DNA of 64,000 bases from Dendrobium chrysotoxum (Eukaryota > Streptophyta > Magnoliopsida > Asparagales > Orchidaceae): positions 18,100,657 to 18,164,656 of the forward strand of contig CM034314.1 in the NCBI GenBank assembly GCA_019925795.1, read 5' to 3'. The position numbers and the translations under genes were made by a program. Under the pieces are notes generated by a model that saw only the letters and a list, made by a program, of their open reading frames with translations, did not search any database and had not been told where the DNA came from. Shown in pieces: positions 45,901 to 54,575 of the stretch (position 1 is its first letter; each line of letters opens with the position of its first letter).

Positions 45901-46361
45901 ATCTTAATTAGCCTAAATGTCCCAAAAAAAAGTGTTTTTATACCCTTTTTTGTAGAAATACTAAGATTTCATAACAAACTGTAATAGTAATAATAGGATT
46001 TCAAGAAACAATAGAAATAAAAATCATTATTTCCTGCTCATGCCTAGCTGAATTACTCTTACATTGTTATTACCGATGATCATCGTCGTTACAGGGCCCA
46101 AGCAACCGGTCATCCTTCGGCATGACGCCAACGCCGAGAACTTCCAGACTGCCTAAGCAAGGAGAAATTCTTCTTTCAGTTCATGGCTCGCCGCTGGGAG
46201 TTTATAAGGAAGATCACCTAGAAGCAATTCATGGTTTATTTACTGTTTCAGTTCCCTCAAAATTTAATTAGATTCTCAATCATCTTCTATATAATGTTTG
46301 AATTAATCACTGATTATTTACAGAATCTGGTGATGATTCTCATGGTGATGCCTCTGGATAG
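30785..46361 (+). CDS. BORR: Borealin-related protein (BORR type), six exons, 232 aa
   Basis: Joined exons: 30785-30914, 44951-45223, 45301-45347, 45443-45514, 46095-46233 and 46324-46361. All introns are GT-AG and every junction keeps frame. The protein starts with a basic MPRGRKKK tail. A likely helical segment across the exon 1/2 junction ([20 protein letters not shown]) leads to [21 protein letters not shown] middle linker with [19 protein letters not shown] follows, and then the conserved C-terminus [40 protein letters not shown]. These blocks match plant Borealin-related proteins, the chromosomal passenger complex subunit that works with INCENP, Survivin-like and Aurora kinase at centromeres and the phragmoplast. 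No stop or frameshift is seen. Intron 1 is 14 kb and filled with transposons. A second possible first exon lies at 18656-18785. Family assignment is from memory of conserved motifs. Confidence 0.82.
31406..32448. mobile_element. hAT-family element, non-autonomous, about 1.04 kb, in BORR intron 1
   Basis: The ends read CAGGGGCGAACC and, reverse-complemented, CAGAGGCGGACC, typical plant hAT termini with 10 of 12 bases in common. An 8-bp target duplication flanks it: CTTGGCCA (31398-31405) and CTTGGTCA (32449-32456), one mismatch. The copy-1 empty site near 26255-26275 reads 'gacttggccatatattttaa' with one copy. Subterminal 'gggtgggcaaat' recurs inverted near the right end. No transposase is encoded; interior open frames of 60-71 codons are not recognisable. 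Confidence 0.88.
33518..35258 (-). repeat. Gypsy 3' LTR, 1741 bp
   Basis: On the minus strand it starts TGTTTGTAAGCCC and ends CCTGCATCA. A TATA-like 'tatttataag' lies near 35190 on the minus strand. Its GC-rich part with repeated 'gccggcggc' (34920-35000) recurs in the related LTRs at 9886-11471 and 42500-44100. Confidence 0.9.
35334..35564 (-). pseudogene. Gypsy polyprotein C-terminus, chromodomain-like
   Basis: The 76-codon frame reads [20 protein letters not shown] then [12 protein letters not shown], like the second half of a retroelement chromodomain (a WRG and a TW pair). It ends in an Arg-rich tail [16 protein letters not shown]. It overlaps the integrase frame by four bases in another phase, so a frameshift separates them. 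The tail is also the part preserved at 9712-9790. Confidence 0.75.
35561..36151 (-). pseudogene. Gypsy integrase C-terminal region
   Basis: Contains [19 protein letters not shown], then [40 protein letters not shown] and [28 protein letters not shown]: the GPY/F-type module found after the catalytic core in chromovirus integrases. It is separated from the core (36314-36700) by a stop-containing stretch that still reads [19 protein letters not shown], holding the catalytic Glu. Confidence 0.85.
36314..36700 (-). pseudogene. Gypsy integrase zinc-finger end and catalytic core
   Basis: Reads [20 protein letters not shown] with QLAKQHK (second half of the HHCC finger), then [12 protein letters not shown] (first catalytic Asp) and [19 protein letters not shown] (second catalytic Asp). 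The Glu follows after an in-frame stop near 36290. Part of the minus-strand polyprotein; non-functional because of interruption. Confidence 0.88.
36803..37404 (-). pseudogene. Gypsy RNase H domain
   Basis: The frame 37180-36803 reads [20 protein letters not shown] and [20 protein letters not shown], then [17 protein letters not shown], the standard end of the gypsy RT/RNase H unit (DALSR with one change). The first part of the domain (about 37404-37180) survives in another frame with interruptions. Confidence 0.82.
37405..38179 (-). pseudogene. Gypsy reverse transcriptase with altered catalytic box
   Basis: Two overlapping frames (38179-37817 and 37893-37405) together give the [22 protein letters not shown], then [60 protein letters not shown] and [20 protein letters not shown]. 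The catalytic box is YFDN instead of YxDD, so one metal-binding Asp is gone. The frames also shift near 37820-37890. Either defect alone would inactivate the enzyme. Confidence 0.9.
38176..38490 (-). pseudogene. Gypsy protease-RT linker
   Basis: A 104-codon frame with [20 protein letters not shown] and [20 protein letters not shown], then HVIDL, the standard FxDVFP...LPP...H-I-D motif ahead of RT. A frame change separates it from RT at its C-terminus. Confidence 0.82.
38568..39587 (-). pseudogene. Gypsy gag C-terminus, zinc knuckle and protease
   Basis: A 339-codon frame: [20 protein letters not shown] and [20 protein letters not shown] (gag), a Ser/Pro/Thr-rich spacer, then [17 protein letters not shown]. 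The last is a CCHC knuckle whose final Cys is Tyr. The aspartic protease motif follows as [19 protein letters not shown] (DSGS). The first frame of gag lies just upstream at 39594-40106; a stop between them breaks the polyprotein. Confidence 0.88.
39594..40106 (-). pseudogene. Gypsy gag N-terminus
   Basis: Starts [20 protein letters not shown] with a coiled-coil-like stretch ([20 protein letters not shown]), then [20 protein letters not shown] and [20 protein letters not shown], the retrotransposon gag family core. It is preceded by about 350 bases of untranslated leader with repeated 'ggacagcaaac'. Confidence 0.85.
40107..40468 (-). other. Gypsy 5' untranslated leader and primer-binding site
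   Basis: Non-coding leader between the 5' LTR and gag. The minus strand next to the LTR end (ATCA at 40469) reads TTCGGTATCAGAGAATGG, which includes the initiator-Met tRNA complement GGTATCAGAG. Confidence 0.85.
40469..41807 (-). repeat. Gypsy 5' LTR, truncated
   Basis: Aligns base for base with 33518-34845 with only scattered differences, then stops after 'caaattcaattttga'. The U3 end (about 410 bp compared with the 3' LTR) is missing. Confidence 0.9.
41808..42150 (-). mobile_element. Truncated LTR and polypurine tract of a second gypsy-type family
   Basis: On the minus strand a polypurine tract (about 42134-42150: taggggaggggggagat) is followed by TGTAATACCTACTG, a typical LTR start. The LTR then carries repeated 'agcgctac' and 'ggcgct' motifs. 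The LTR is cut at 41808, fused directly to the LTR of the neighbouring element. No coding part remains; the Del/Tekay-like assignment is inference from the LTR style. Confidence 0.6.
42151..42499. other. BORR intron 1, no recognised element
   Basis: A-rich start (nine A's near 42162) then AT-rich sequence without a recognised frame. It may be the internal 3' end of the truncated element to its left. Confidence 0.4.
42500..44245 (-). mobile_element. Third gypsy LTR of the 33518 family, with 3' pol remnant
   Basis: Plus-strand 'tgatgtagaac' at 42500 matches the LTR edge of the larger element. 'Aatctgaaattaatttcag' (near 42715 and 42960), 'gccgacgg' and 'gccggcggc' blocks (43140-43190) and the 'ctatatatagg' promoter (44045) match in order. 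It ends near 44100, followed by 'accctcttaagtaaggg' (the polypurine side). About 130 bases of internal sequence on the minus strand (DADIQPS, then an Arg/Ser tail) correspond to the pol end of the larger element. It is interrupted by a hAT fragment at 43484-43910. Confidence 0.7.
43484..43910 (+). pseudogene. hAT transposase fragment (broken)
   Basis: Plus-strand translation gives [20 protein letters not shown], then in shifted frames AMFAFEE and AKKT. It continues as [40 protein letters not shown] and [20 protein letters not shown]. After a stop it reads EIIDEKWDR and LHAVAYYVN. This is the middle of the plant hAT/DUF659-type transposase (the IYEAM...W..LH..LHAAxYxLNP region). At least two stops and one frameshift are present. 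The ends of the parent transposon are absent, and 'ccatcattacattacaca' occurs at both 43903 and 44018. Confidence 0.75.
44246..44950 (+). other. BORR intron 1, 3' end
   Basis: T-rich plant-intron-like sequence without a recognised element, ending at acceptor 'tgtctgtgtag' (44940-44950). Confidence 0.7.
44951..45223 (+). CDS. BORR: BORR exon 2
   Basis: Begins after 'gtgtag' and completes the Val codon from exon 1, then reads [20 protein letters not shown] and the [19 protein letters not shown] block. It ends in SMESG at donor 'cag|gtttgc' (45224). 90 full codons plus split bases. Confidence 0.85.
45301..45347 (+). CDS. BORR: BORR exon 3
   Basis: Acceptor 'ggttgcag' (45293-45300) and donor 'tttt|gtaagttg' (45348). 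Encodes [16 protein letters not shown], the short linker before the conserved LDTQM block. 47 bases, in phase with both neighbours. Confidence 0.8.
45443..45514 (+). CDS. BORR: BORR exon 4
   Basis: Acceptor 'ggatggcag' and donor 'tggg|gtttgt' (45515). 24 codons reading [20 protein letters not shown] then QTPG, a strongly conserved plant BORR segment. Confidence 0.85.
45805..45933 (+). mobile_element. tRNA-derived SINE in BORR intron 4
   Basis: The head resembles a tRNA: 'tctgctggttgggagcttta' and a B-box-like 'gaatttgaaacc'. An A8 run at the tail (45924-45931) is flanked by near-identical 'ttttataacc' (about 45795) and 'ttttatacc' (about 45936). Small, non-coding, plus orientation. The target repeat is imperfect, so confidence is moderate. 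Confidence 0.45.
46095..46233 (+). CDS. BORR: BORR exon 5
   Basis: Acceptor 'gttacag' and donor 'catg|gtttat' (46234). Reads [20 protein letters not shown] then [26 protein letters not shown]: the most diagnostic part of the family. GC-richer than its flanks. Confidence 0.88.
46324..46361 (+). CDS. BORR: BORR exon 6 and stop
   Basis: Acceptor 'atttacag'. Completes the Glu codon, reads [11 protein letters not shown] and stops at TAG 46359-46361. An acidic C-terminal tail. The 3' untranslated region probably runs to about 46550. Confidence 0.8.
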
Positions 46362-46897
46362 TGCAGAAAGATGGTTCTTTGTATGAGGCTAAAGCTGAGT
46401 CTGTTTGCAGACTGTAGATCTCCTCAAAATTGTGAAGCTTTGCCAGTTTTCCATGGCAGCAAAATCATGCAGATTGCTGTTATATTTTGAATGTAGCTGA
46501 TCCATCATTTCATGTGTTGGATTTATGTATTTTTCACTTAAGTTCTATAAAATAGTTGCCTGCTCTAGTTTTTTTCTCTCACTTAATATTTTTTGCAAAC
46601 TTACGAGTTACGAAAGCCTTGCTAACAAAAACCTATCAGCATAAAAAGTGATTTGACATGGTTTTAAATAAGTTTAAATCAAGCATTTAAAGTGTGGTTG
46701 TAGATTTTATGGTATTAATTTTAGGACAAAATAATATCAAAATTTTGCATGTTTATAGTCATATTGAGTCTCAGCAAGACAAATTTAATGAGTCCAAAAT
46801 ACTAATTTTGACCTTAATATTGCAGCTAACTATTGAAAGGATTATTTATAATTAAGAGTTTTACTATTGATTGTCTGATGAAGTGTTTGAAATTTAT

Positions 46898-46948
46898 GAG
46901 GCAAGCTCCCACGCTACATCAAGGGGGACTAGCGTGGGAGCTTGCCTC
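46898..46948. repeat. Perfect 18-bp inverted repeat, 15-base loop
   Basis: 'Gaggcaagctcccacgct' at 46898-46915 is followed by its exact reverse complement at 46931-46948. It could form a stable hairpin about 540 bases after the BORR stop. It may be the remnant of a transposon end or a foldback element; no target duplication seen. Confidence 0.85.
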
Positions 46949-46989
46949 TTCACTTGAATTAAAGAGTGCTTAAAGACATAAAAAAAATC

Positions 46990-47225
46990 ATGGAGCTCCA
47001 CTCGAGTATCACCATGGAGCCATTGCTCGTTCGCCACCATCAGACCATCGCTCACCTGCTATGCTTATAACATTGAATGCTACAATCGGACCATCACCTG
47101 ACCTCCATCATCAGGCTATTATTGTTCAACCATCGTCGTCAAACCACCGCCACCAAACCTTCATCATTGGAGAACTGTTGCTCAACTATGATGGTTCAAC
47201 CATCGTCGCTTGACTATTGTAACAA
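46990..47225 (+). repeat. Degenerate 'accatcgtcgc' repeats
   Basis: Irregular repeats such as 'accatcgctcacctg', 'accatcgtcgtcaaacc' and 'accatcgtcgcttgact' resemble the minisatellite at 19341-20000. The 77-codon frame 47077-47310 merely follows it. Confidence 0.45.
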
Positions 47226-47559
47226 CTTGAAATCAAAATTTAGAAGAAATTGTCTATTTAATCTCAAAGTTAGTTTACCCGAGCTTCTAATAATCCATCA
47301 ATATAAATAAATTTAGCAGAAACAGTTAAAAATCATATATATCAAAACATAAAATTATATTTATTCCTCAAAATTTATGTCTAATAGTTAGAAGATCAAT
47401 CAGTACATCAGTCAAACTTTTTAATTTTCTAACTACAACATAATAAAACCAAAATACAAAAAATAAAATGAACCTGAATCATAATCTATCTCACCCCATT
47501 GGATCAAAGCCACAAAGTGAACAAACAACTGAGTAGGTTGTTAGTTCCTGTCTTGCATC

Positions 47560-47865
47560 GCACACCAAAGACCCTGCTCTGCGCTCGCCTGCCATACCCT
47601 CGTGCTAGACCCCGCGGCCCGCTCTTGTAGCCTCGCACCGACGTTCGCCTGCCTCACTCCTGCGGTCCACACTTACACCCTACTTGCACCCGCAGGTTAG
47701 TGGGTTAAGTAGGTCAATTCGAATTAGGGTGGGTTGGGTTCGGTCTGAATTTTTGACCCATTTGTCTAATTGGGTCAGGTTCGGGTCGAAGTAGTTGAAG
47801 GCGAGTCAATTTCGGGTTGAACCTGAACCTGACCCAAAAACCCATGTTGACACCCCTAATGCAAG
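47560..47865. repeat. GC-richer dispersed repeat, relative of 27300-27585
   Basis: Shares 'tttgacccattt', 'gggtcaggttcgggtc', 'acctgacccaaaaaccca' and 'gacacccctaa' in the same order as the block at 27300-27585. Non-coding. Confidence 0.5.
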
Positions 47866-50800
47866 TAACAGGTCTATCATCAATCTATACATGCTTATAA
47901 ATTATGCTATTTTATCATAATTTATATGTTGTCTCATATGTATTAGTATACATGTCATATATAACAAGTATTTTGTATTTAATCTATGTACATTGTATAA
48001 TATTATTAAGTATCGTATCATATATAAATACAATATATATATATATATCATGTGATTCAGATGTATCAGATACCTTTGTATCAATCTTGTCAGTCGCATG
48101 ATGTGCATGTATCGATCATGTCTTGTATCATGTGCATATAATAGTGTATCATGTCACTCACGCAATTTATTATGTATGCTCACGTTACATGCATATACAA
48201 TCAAGATATAACACCTACCTATCTGTGGTATTTTTTCTGTATCACGACCTATAGGCCAACCCTATAGGAATCAGTCTCAATCATATCATTCATATTGTCA
48301 GGAATTAGTCTTAAATCACATGTGACAAGTTAGGTAATTTTCATGTAATAAGTCATCACTTCATGCACGTCGACATATCATATTATTGATGGTCTATATT
48401 GAGTAGTTAGAGACATTTTTCCAATAAGAGAGCTTTAGAGAATGAGATGGAGTCTTCTTGACTGTAAGAGGGTGTCAAAATTGCTTGGAAGAGAGAGGGT
48501 GTAAGGTTGAGGGAGGTTTTTCCATGAGGGTGTCAAGAAGTGTGAGGGTTTCACATGATTGTTCCTGTCAGCCTGCACTTTAGGTCCTCTATGTTGTGGT
48601 TGTGGAGCTCTTGAAAAAAAATTCAAAGGAAAGGTCTTTGGGGGAAAGATTTACTAACTGAGGAGGCTAGGGGATAATACTTCCACCATAGTGAGGAGTT
48701 GAATGAGGGAGTGACATCTCCACCGTGCGAGAAGCAAAATGAGGATTTGGCATCTCTATCGTTCAAGGAGCAAAAGGATGGAGCAGCATCCCAGCCGTTC
48801 CAGGAGGATGAAGGAAGGAGATTCTTTTAGGTCAAAAGAGTTTGTAAAGGTCATTCTTCACCTGATAAGAGAGAAGGGCTTCTTCATCTAGCTAAGTGCT
48901 AAAGGAGCGTGAGTTAGTACAATACTTAAAGCAGAGGACCTTTGGAGAGTGGATGTATGTCAATTTTGACCAAATCATTATAAAAATCAAGTTTGCATTT
49001 TTTTTTTACTTTCCTGCACTTTATTTTAGTTTGGTTTTGATTATTTTTGGGAGAGTTGTGTTTGATAAAATTTTGGTTGAAATTTTGATTAAAAGTAAAA
49101 AAAAAAAAAAAAATTAAAAATTTGAAAAATAAAAATATTTGCTTTGTTTTTTTATTTGAAAATTTTTCTTAAAGCTTCGCACATTACTTTGATTTTAAGG
49201 AAAATATTAAAATATTAATTCAACACCCCCCCCCCTCCCTCCCACCAAAAAAAAAAAAAAAAAATTTTGGTGTGACATAACACTTTTAATAGCTTGACTA
49301 CACCGATGCATGCTGACTTAGTCACATATTATCATCGATAGCCTCGATGTATGCCATCACCTATAGAGCTAATGCACACTATCGACACTAATGCTGGCCT
49401 CCAATATATGCACTTAGTTTCATACTGAAGTTCATGACTCGTAGTTTTCTCTCTTCAAAGGAAAACAATCAAATATGCAAAAAATGATATATAAAAAATA
49501 GCTCCCCATGTCACAAGGCTCTTCAACTTCTACTACAAAATCTATTATATACAATTTATGTTCAATATATTGTATCGATATCTTCCATAATTATGGAGAA
49601 ATATATTATTTGTAATCAATAAATATTATAATAAAGTCATTCCAATTAGGCCAACTCTCATTATTTTTCTCTTTAAAAAATTTTCATGTAAAATTAATAG
49701 TGTCTCTTGTAAATCTTTATTTATCTGGATATGCGATATGTAATAAATCAATTTTTTTAAATGATTTTTTAATATAAAAAATATGAATTTCAGTGTCGTG
49801 CCTTGTCGAACAAGAGAGATGGAAGAGAGAGAAGGTTATTTTAAGCTTTTTCATCCGTCAATTATGTTCAAATATTTCTTCTATTTGTTGTAAGTAACTG
49901 AGATCTCATTTTATTTTTTAATGATTTTAATTATTATATAGATTTTTTTTTTATATTGAACAGAATTGATTATTTCTTACTACATTTTGATTGTTGCATT
50001 TGCATGAGCAAAAAAGACTGGCTATTAACACTATAAAATGGATTGGTCGTTAAAACATAATACCCTATGCAGGAAGGTGGGCCGACGGGCTTTCCTTTAA
50101 AGATGGTTCATAGTGTTATCCCGGTTGTAGCATGTAATATATGACTGATTACGTCGACAGGCAGAGAGTGATGACTCTTTATTGATTTAGTGATGCCACC
50201 TGTAATGATAATTGATTAATTGGATAAGTGATAATTGATATAACTAATTAGAAATCAGTTGGGGTAAAAGATGTTGAAAACACTATGTTAAAGCTGGATG
50301 CCCTGCCTTGTTAAATCATGCATTGATGCATGGATATATTGATAGCACTGATAACATTGACATATATATTAATATCATTGACAGTATTGAATGCATTGAT
50401 AATACATAAGCAGATGATGCATATGAATAGATAAGATATATTCTTTTAGTGATTATGAATGATTTATGCACTATTGTTTTAACAATTTATTAAATTTTAT
50501 ACAAATTATTAATTTTTAGATTCATTATAATGATTCCCTGCTTTTATTATTGATATCATATTGATTCTTTAATCATTGCATTGAAAGCTTTAGTAAGTTT
50601 TGGATTAATGCTGGGCTTTTGAGCTCATTATGTGGATTTTAATAATTTCAAGTCAGGAAATGGATCAGGTCCAGTTGGAGTGAGACTATCAGAGTTTCTT
50701 ATATTTTCTTTAAATTTTATTCTATATTTTCCTTTTTTTTGTAGTGAGGAGCTAGTGATAGATTAGTGATTGCAATATTCTCCTAGCTAGTGTAAATAAT

Positions 50801-51900
50801 ATTTTGAGTGAATAAATAGTAAAATATATTAATGTTTATAATTTTAGTTGATTTCGTTAGTTATTGCTTATATCTATGATTTATAAAAATTCTAATATAT
50901 TCTTAAAAAAATAAATAAACAATTCTTCCAAATTTATTTCAGAGAGACGTTATATGATAAACATTTATGCTTAAACAATAAACTCCCTAATTTTATCTCC
51001 GCGAATATTTCAATATGCAACAAATGAAAATTCCAAGTTATTCTAATCATACAAGTAGAACATTTTTAATAAAATAATAAATTTTTATAGGCTAAATGCT
51101 TTAATTTGTTAATATTTTATTATGGAGCTTGTTATATTAATTAATAAATTATTAATTATTACAACTCTATTGTTAACTCACCAATTAGTGCTATAAGTTC
51201 AATACATGCCCAATTACATTTCAGAATTGTCTATGCCACCAATTATGAAAATGATGATTCTGATTTTGTTATTAGTGGTTTGACTATATAGAAACCTTAC
51301 ATAACAATTAATAAATTTGTTAGTTGTAGGATCATTCCATCATGAAATATTAAGATATTATTTGCAACATATTATTTAAATGAGTGTTAATGATGTTTAT
51401 TGATTATAAATTGTGTGATAAGATCAAAATAATCTCTGCTTATTTTGAAATTTAATTTTAATCTCTTGATTTTTAAAATAGAAATCTAAATAATCTCATG
51501 AAAAAGATTAGTTTAAGTCCTACTTAAAGAATTAAAAGATTAAATAATAATTTTGTATGATCAAAATCATTGATTCTTAGGGGAAAAAAAAACAGAGGCC
51601 AATACGATCCTTTTCGCATTTCATTAAATTGAAATTTCAAAAGCATTTATAAAATTACAGATTCAACAAATACCAAACGGAAACGAATTAACTAACCCTA
51701 AATTTTTTATATTTTCTTATAATTTCAAATCGAATAAAACATAAATGGCAAGTCGAAATCGAAATTTATGAATATTTACAAAACCATATAAAAAGTAGTG
51801 AAATTCTATCCCCGTTTCATAAACATCAACGGATCAATACTATTATTATTCATACAGAAATCAACATAGATCCATCAATCAAACGGAAGAGACGCCTTCT
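47866..51900. other. Intergenic, no gene recognised
   Basis: AT-rich. Contains a short TA run near 48040, an A-run at 49099-49113, and a C-run beside an A-run at 49226-49263. Open frames of at most 73 codons are not recognisable. No transposon ends found. Confidence 0.5.
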
Positions 51901-51908
51901 TACTCTTC

Positions 51909-52112
51909 CTAATCCTCAAAGTTCGGATCCTTCGCATCGATCGCTCCCTTAACCATTCCCTCATCGGAGAAGCGCTTGTCGCCGGACCAGGTGAACTTGC
52001 CGCCATACCCACCCTTCTTCGGCTCGCCGCTTATCCCCGTCGCCGATCGCCTATCCTTACGTTCATCGGCTGCCTTCGCTTGACCCTTCGAGCCCTTCTT
52101 GCCGCCGTCCAT
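51909..52112 (-). CDS. Small conserved-looking plant protein, 67 aa, function unknown
   Basis: From the ATG at 52112-52110 the frame encodes MDGGKKGSKGQAKAADERKD, then RRSATGISGEPKKGGYGGKF, TWSGDKRFSDEGMVKGAIDA and KDPNFED. A TATA box (CCCTATATAAT on the minus strand, 52156-52166) lies about 45 bases upstream of this ATG. That is why I prefer it to the in-frame ATG at 52151, which would fall inside the core promoter. The protein is Lys/Gly/Asp-rich, with no signal peptide or membrane segment. The GGKFTW...AIDAKDPNFED end recalls the 'GKGTW...DRNDPNYD' module between MA3 domains of plant PDCD4-like proteins; this similarity is from memory and does not prove function. GC content is well above the flanks. 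Confidence 0.65.
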   Translation of the reverse strand: MDGGKKGSKGQAKAADERKDRRSATGISGEPKKGGYGGKFTWSGDKRFSDEGMVKGAIDAKDPNFED

Positions 52113-52155
52113 TATTGTTGCTTCTCCAGTATTCCTCCCATCAGATATCACGACG

Positions 52156-52166
52156 ATTATATAGGG
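52156..52166 (-). promoter_or_regulatory. TATA box of the 67-aa gene
   Basis: CCCTATATAAT on the minus strand, about 44-54 bases upstream of the chosen ATG at 52112. This leaves room for a very short leader. Confidence 0.5.
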
Positions 52167-52431
52167 CTGGAAAGGGTATGTTGCTCCGACGGAGTAAGTT
52201 CGATTTTGGATGATGAGGAAGGTATGGTGGGTCGCAGTTTAAGGAGTTCCTGCGGGACATGGGAACGGGAGGGTGTGATTGAACGCATACCATGTGAAAA
52301 GATAAGAACGAGGCCATTTCTTGCGACCCAAGAATACCAATAATACTATTTTATTATAGCTTTGTCTCATGTGTTTGAAAGAAAAGAATTACATTGCAAT
52401 CATAAAAGAAAATGGGTGTAAAAGGGGAGAG

Positions 52432-52564
52432 ATTATTACGGGCGGATGTTAGATGTGTTTGAAAGTTAATTTGGACGTGCCACATCACCCAATATACTGT
52501 ATATTGAGTGAAGTGGCGCATCCGGATTGATCTCCAGATGCCTCCGGCATCCGCACGTAATAAT
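52432..52564. mobile_element. Foldback MITE, 133 bp, ATTATTACG-type ends
   Basis: The left end ATTATTACGGGCGGATG (52432-52448) pairs with the right end CATCCGCACGTAATAAT (52548-52564) with one mismatch. The centre 'aatatactgtatatt' is also palindromic, so most of the element folds on itself. Related ends occur at 55681-55834 and 59529. Confidence 0.75.
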
Positions 52565-53880
52565 TTTTTGTAAAAGGATGAGCTTCAGTCATGTAGGATT
52601 TGTGTTTGAGCGTGGTTAATTAATGGAGTTCAACTCGAGCTCGAGCTTGAGCATTATTTGAAGTGTTTGAGGGCTCACGAGCTAGCTCTTTTATTTAAAA
52701 AAAAATATTTATGACTCAAGCAATTAATATAATAAAATGATAAAATAAATGAGAAATTCAAAAAAGAGTAAAAAAATAATTAATATAAAAAAAGAGATAA
52801 ATTAGAAACATTTTTATAAATATTGTGCTTAAAATTTTGAATACTAATATACTTAAGTATATTTTATATTCATATTTTTTTAATGAGCTAGTTTGTGAAT
52901 TAAGAAGTGGAGTCAAGGCTGGCTGGAATCGTTAACTTATCAGGTTTAGCTTGTTAGCTCATCGAGCTCTGCTCACCAGTCTGTTTGACCCACTTACACC
53001 CTACTTAAAAATCATTACTAAGGCTAATAAATTAATGTATGATAGTTATATTTGATGGTTAATTAATGTTTAATTTAAATGATTTTTATATTTATTTAAG
53101 TAAATGTTATTAAAAATGAACATAATTCTATGATAAGTGCATACAAGTATTATATATATATATATATATATATACATTCAAAATAAGTATATATAATAAT
53201 CATAATAATAAACAGTAACTCCAATAGTGAGATAATGACCACACTCCAGTGGGGTTTCCTACCCTCAAGTATATAAATATAATTGATATATTATAAAAAA
53301 TTTAACTTCATCGGGCGTGAATCTCGAGGTAAGATTAAGTTGAAAGCTTCTAAAATTAAATTCAGGGACATCTGAACTCTGATTTCTACAAAGTTATAGT
53401 CAAACTGAATGTCTCAAAAAGACGAACCCAACGACATAAAATTCGACCCAATCCGAGCCCAAATGGGTCCAAATCGAAGACTTGAAGCGCATTTGGAAGG
53501 TTCAAATCATAAATTGGATGACCAAACAGTTTCCAAACGTGACATGCTTATAATTGAATCGAGCGTCTCGATGAAAAGAATCAAACGAACCAGAGATCGT
53601 CGAATTCTTACATCACTAAGGCACTCAAATACTTAATTAATAGTTCATGATCAAATGGGTCTATATCAACCGTCCATTCAAAACACTCCCAACTTGCCCT
53701 TGATCTTCTCCCTATTTACTGGCCATGCCACTCTAAAAAAATTACAAATAGACCTCTTATTCTTCATTGAGGGGTAGAAAGCAGGGGAGCAAGGAAGAGA
53801 AAGAAGAGAGGAGAGTAAGAGAAATCTGAGATCTCTCTTGCCACCAAGCTCTTCCTCGACCACCGCCTGACCACCAATTA
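52565..53880. other. Intergenic, no gene recognised
   Basis: AT-rich, with 'ctcgagctcgagcttgagc' and 'gagctagctc' low-complexity near 52630-52690 and a TA run at 53150-53174. Open frames of 73-75 codons (53409-53636 plus, 53678-53899 minus) are not recognisable. Confidence 0.5.
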
Positions 53881-54575
53881 TCGTCGGACTTATACCCAAC
53901 CACCGACTGTCGTCAGTACTTCTGACCTCCGTCGCCAGACAACTATCTTTATGACCACTGTCGTTCTCCGACTACAGTCCTTCCGACCTCTATTGCCAGA
54001 CTACGATTCTTTTCTACCTCTATCACTAGACAATGGTCATTCCGACCTTCGTCGCCCGTTGACAGTATTTCTGACCTCCGTTGCTCGCCGTCTACGATCC
54101 TTCTGACCTTTGTCGCCTGCTGACTACGGTCTTTCTGACCTTCGTCGCCAGACTACGGTCTTTCCAACCACCGTCACCTGACTACGGTCTTTTTAACCTC
54201 AGTCGCTAGCCGACTACTGTCTTTTCGACCTCCGTTGCCCACCGACTATGGTCCTGCTGACTAAACGAACATGTCAATACTGATTCTTCCGATTCCCATC
54301 ATGTAATGCACTCTATATGATGTATATTTGCTACATCAAGCCAAGACCTTCTCCTAAGAAAGGCCCTGTTTTTTAATTGACTGCAAAACTAGTGGATTCA
54401 TTCAAACTGGGCCAGGCCCTGTGGTTTTTCTCCCTTTTCAGGGGTTTTCACGTAAAAACTCTTGTGTTTCTTATAAACGCTACACCCTCTCTTTTATCTG
54501 ATTGTGTGCTGGATTTTTGTACAAAACTAAGACGTTAAATTTTATATTTCTCTATCGCCATAAATATTCTAGGAC
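53880..54575 (+). repeat. Second minisatellite locus with LTR-like relic
   Basis: 53880-54265 is made of degenerate 'gactacggtctttctgacc' and 'ttcgtcgcc' units, as at 19341-20000. It is followed in the same order by the segment homologous to 20045-20335 (54285-54575). The two loci therefore derive from one composite repeat. The terminal inverted repeats seen around the first copy were not found here. Confidence 0.75.
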
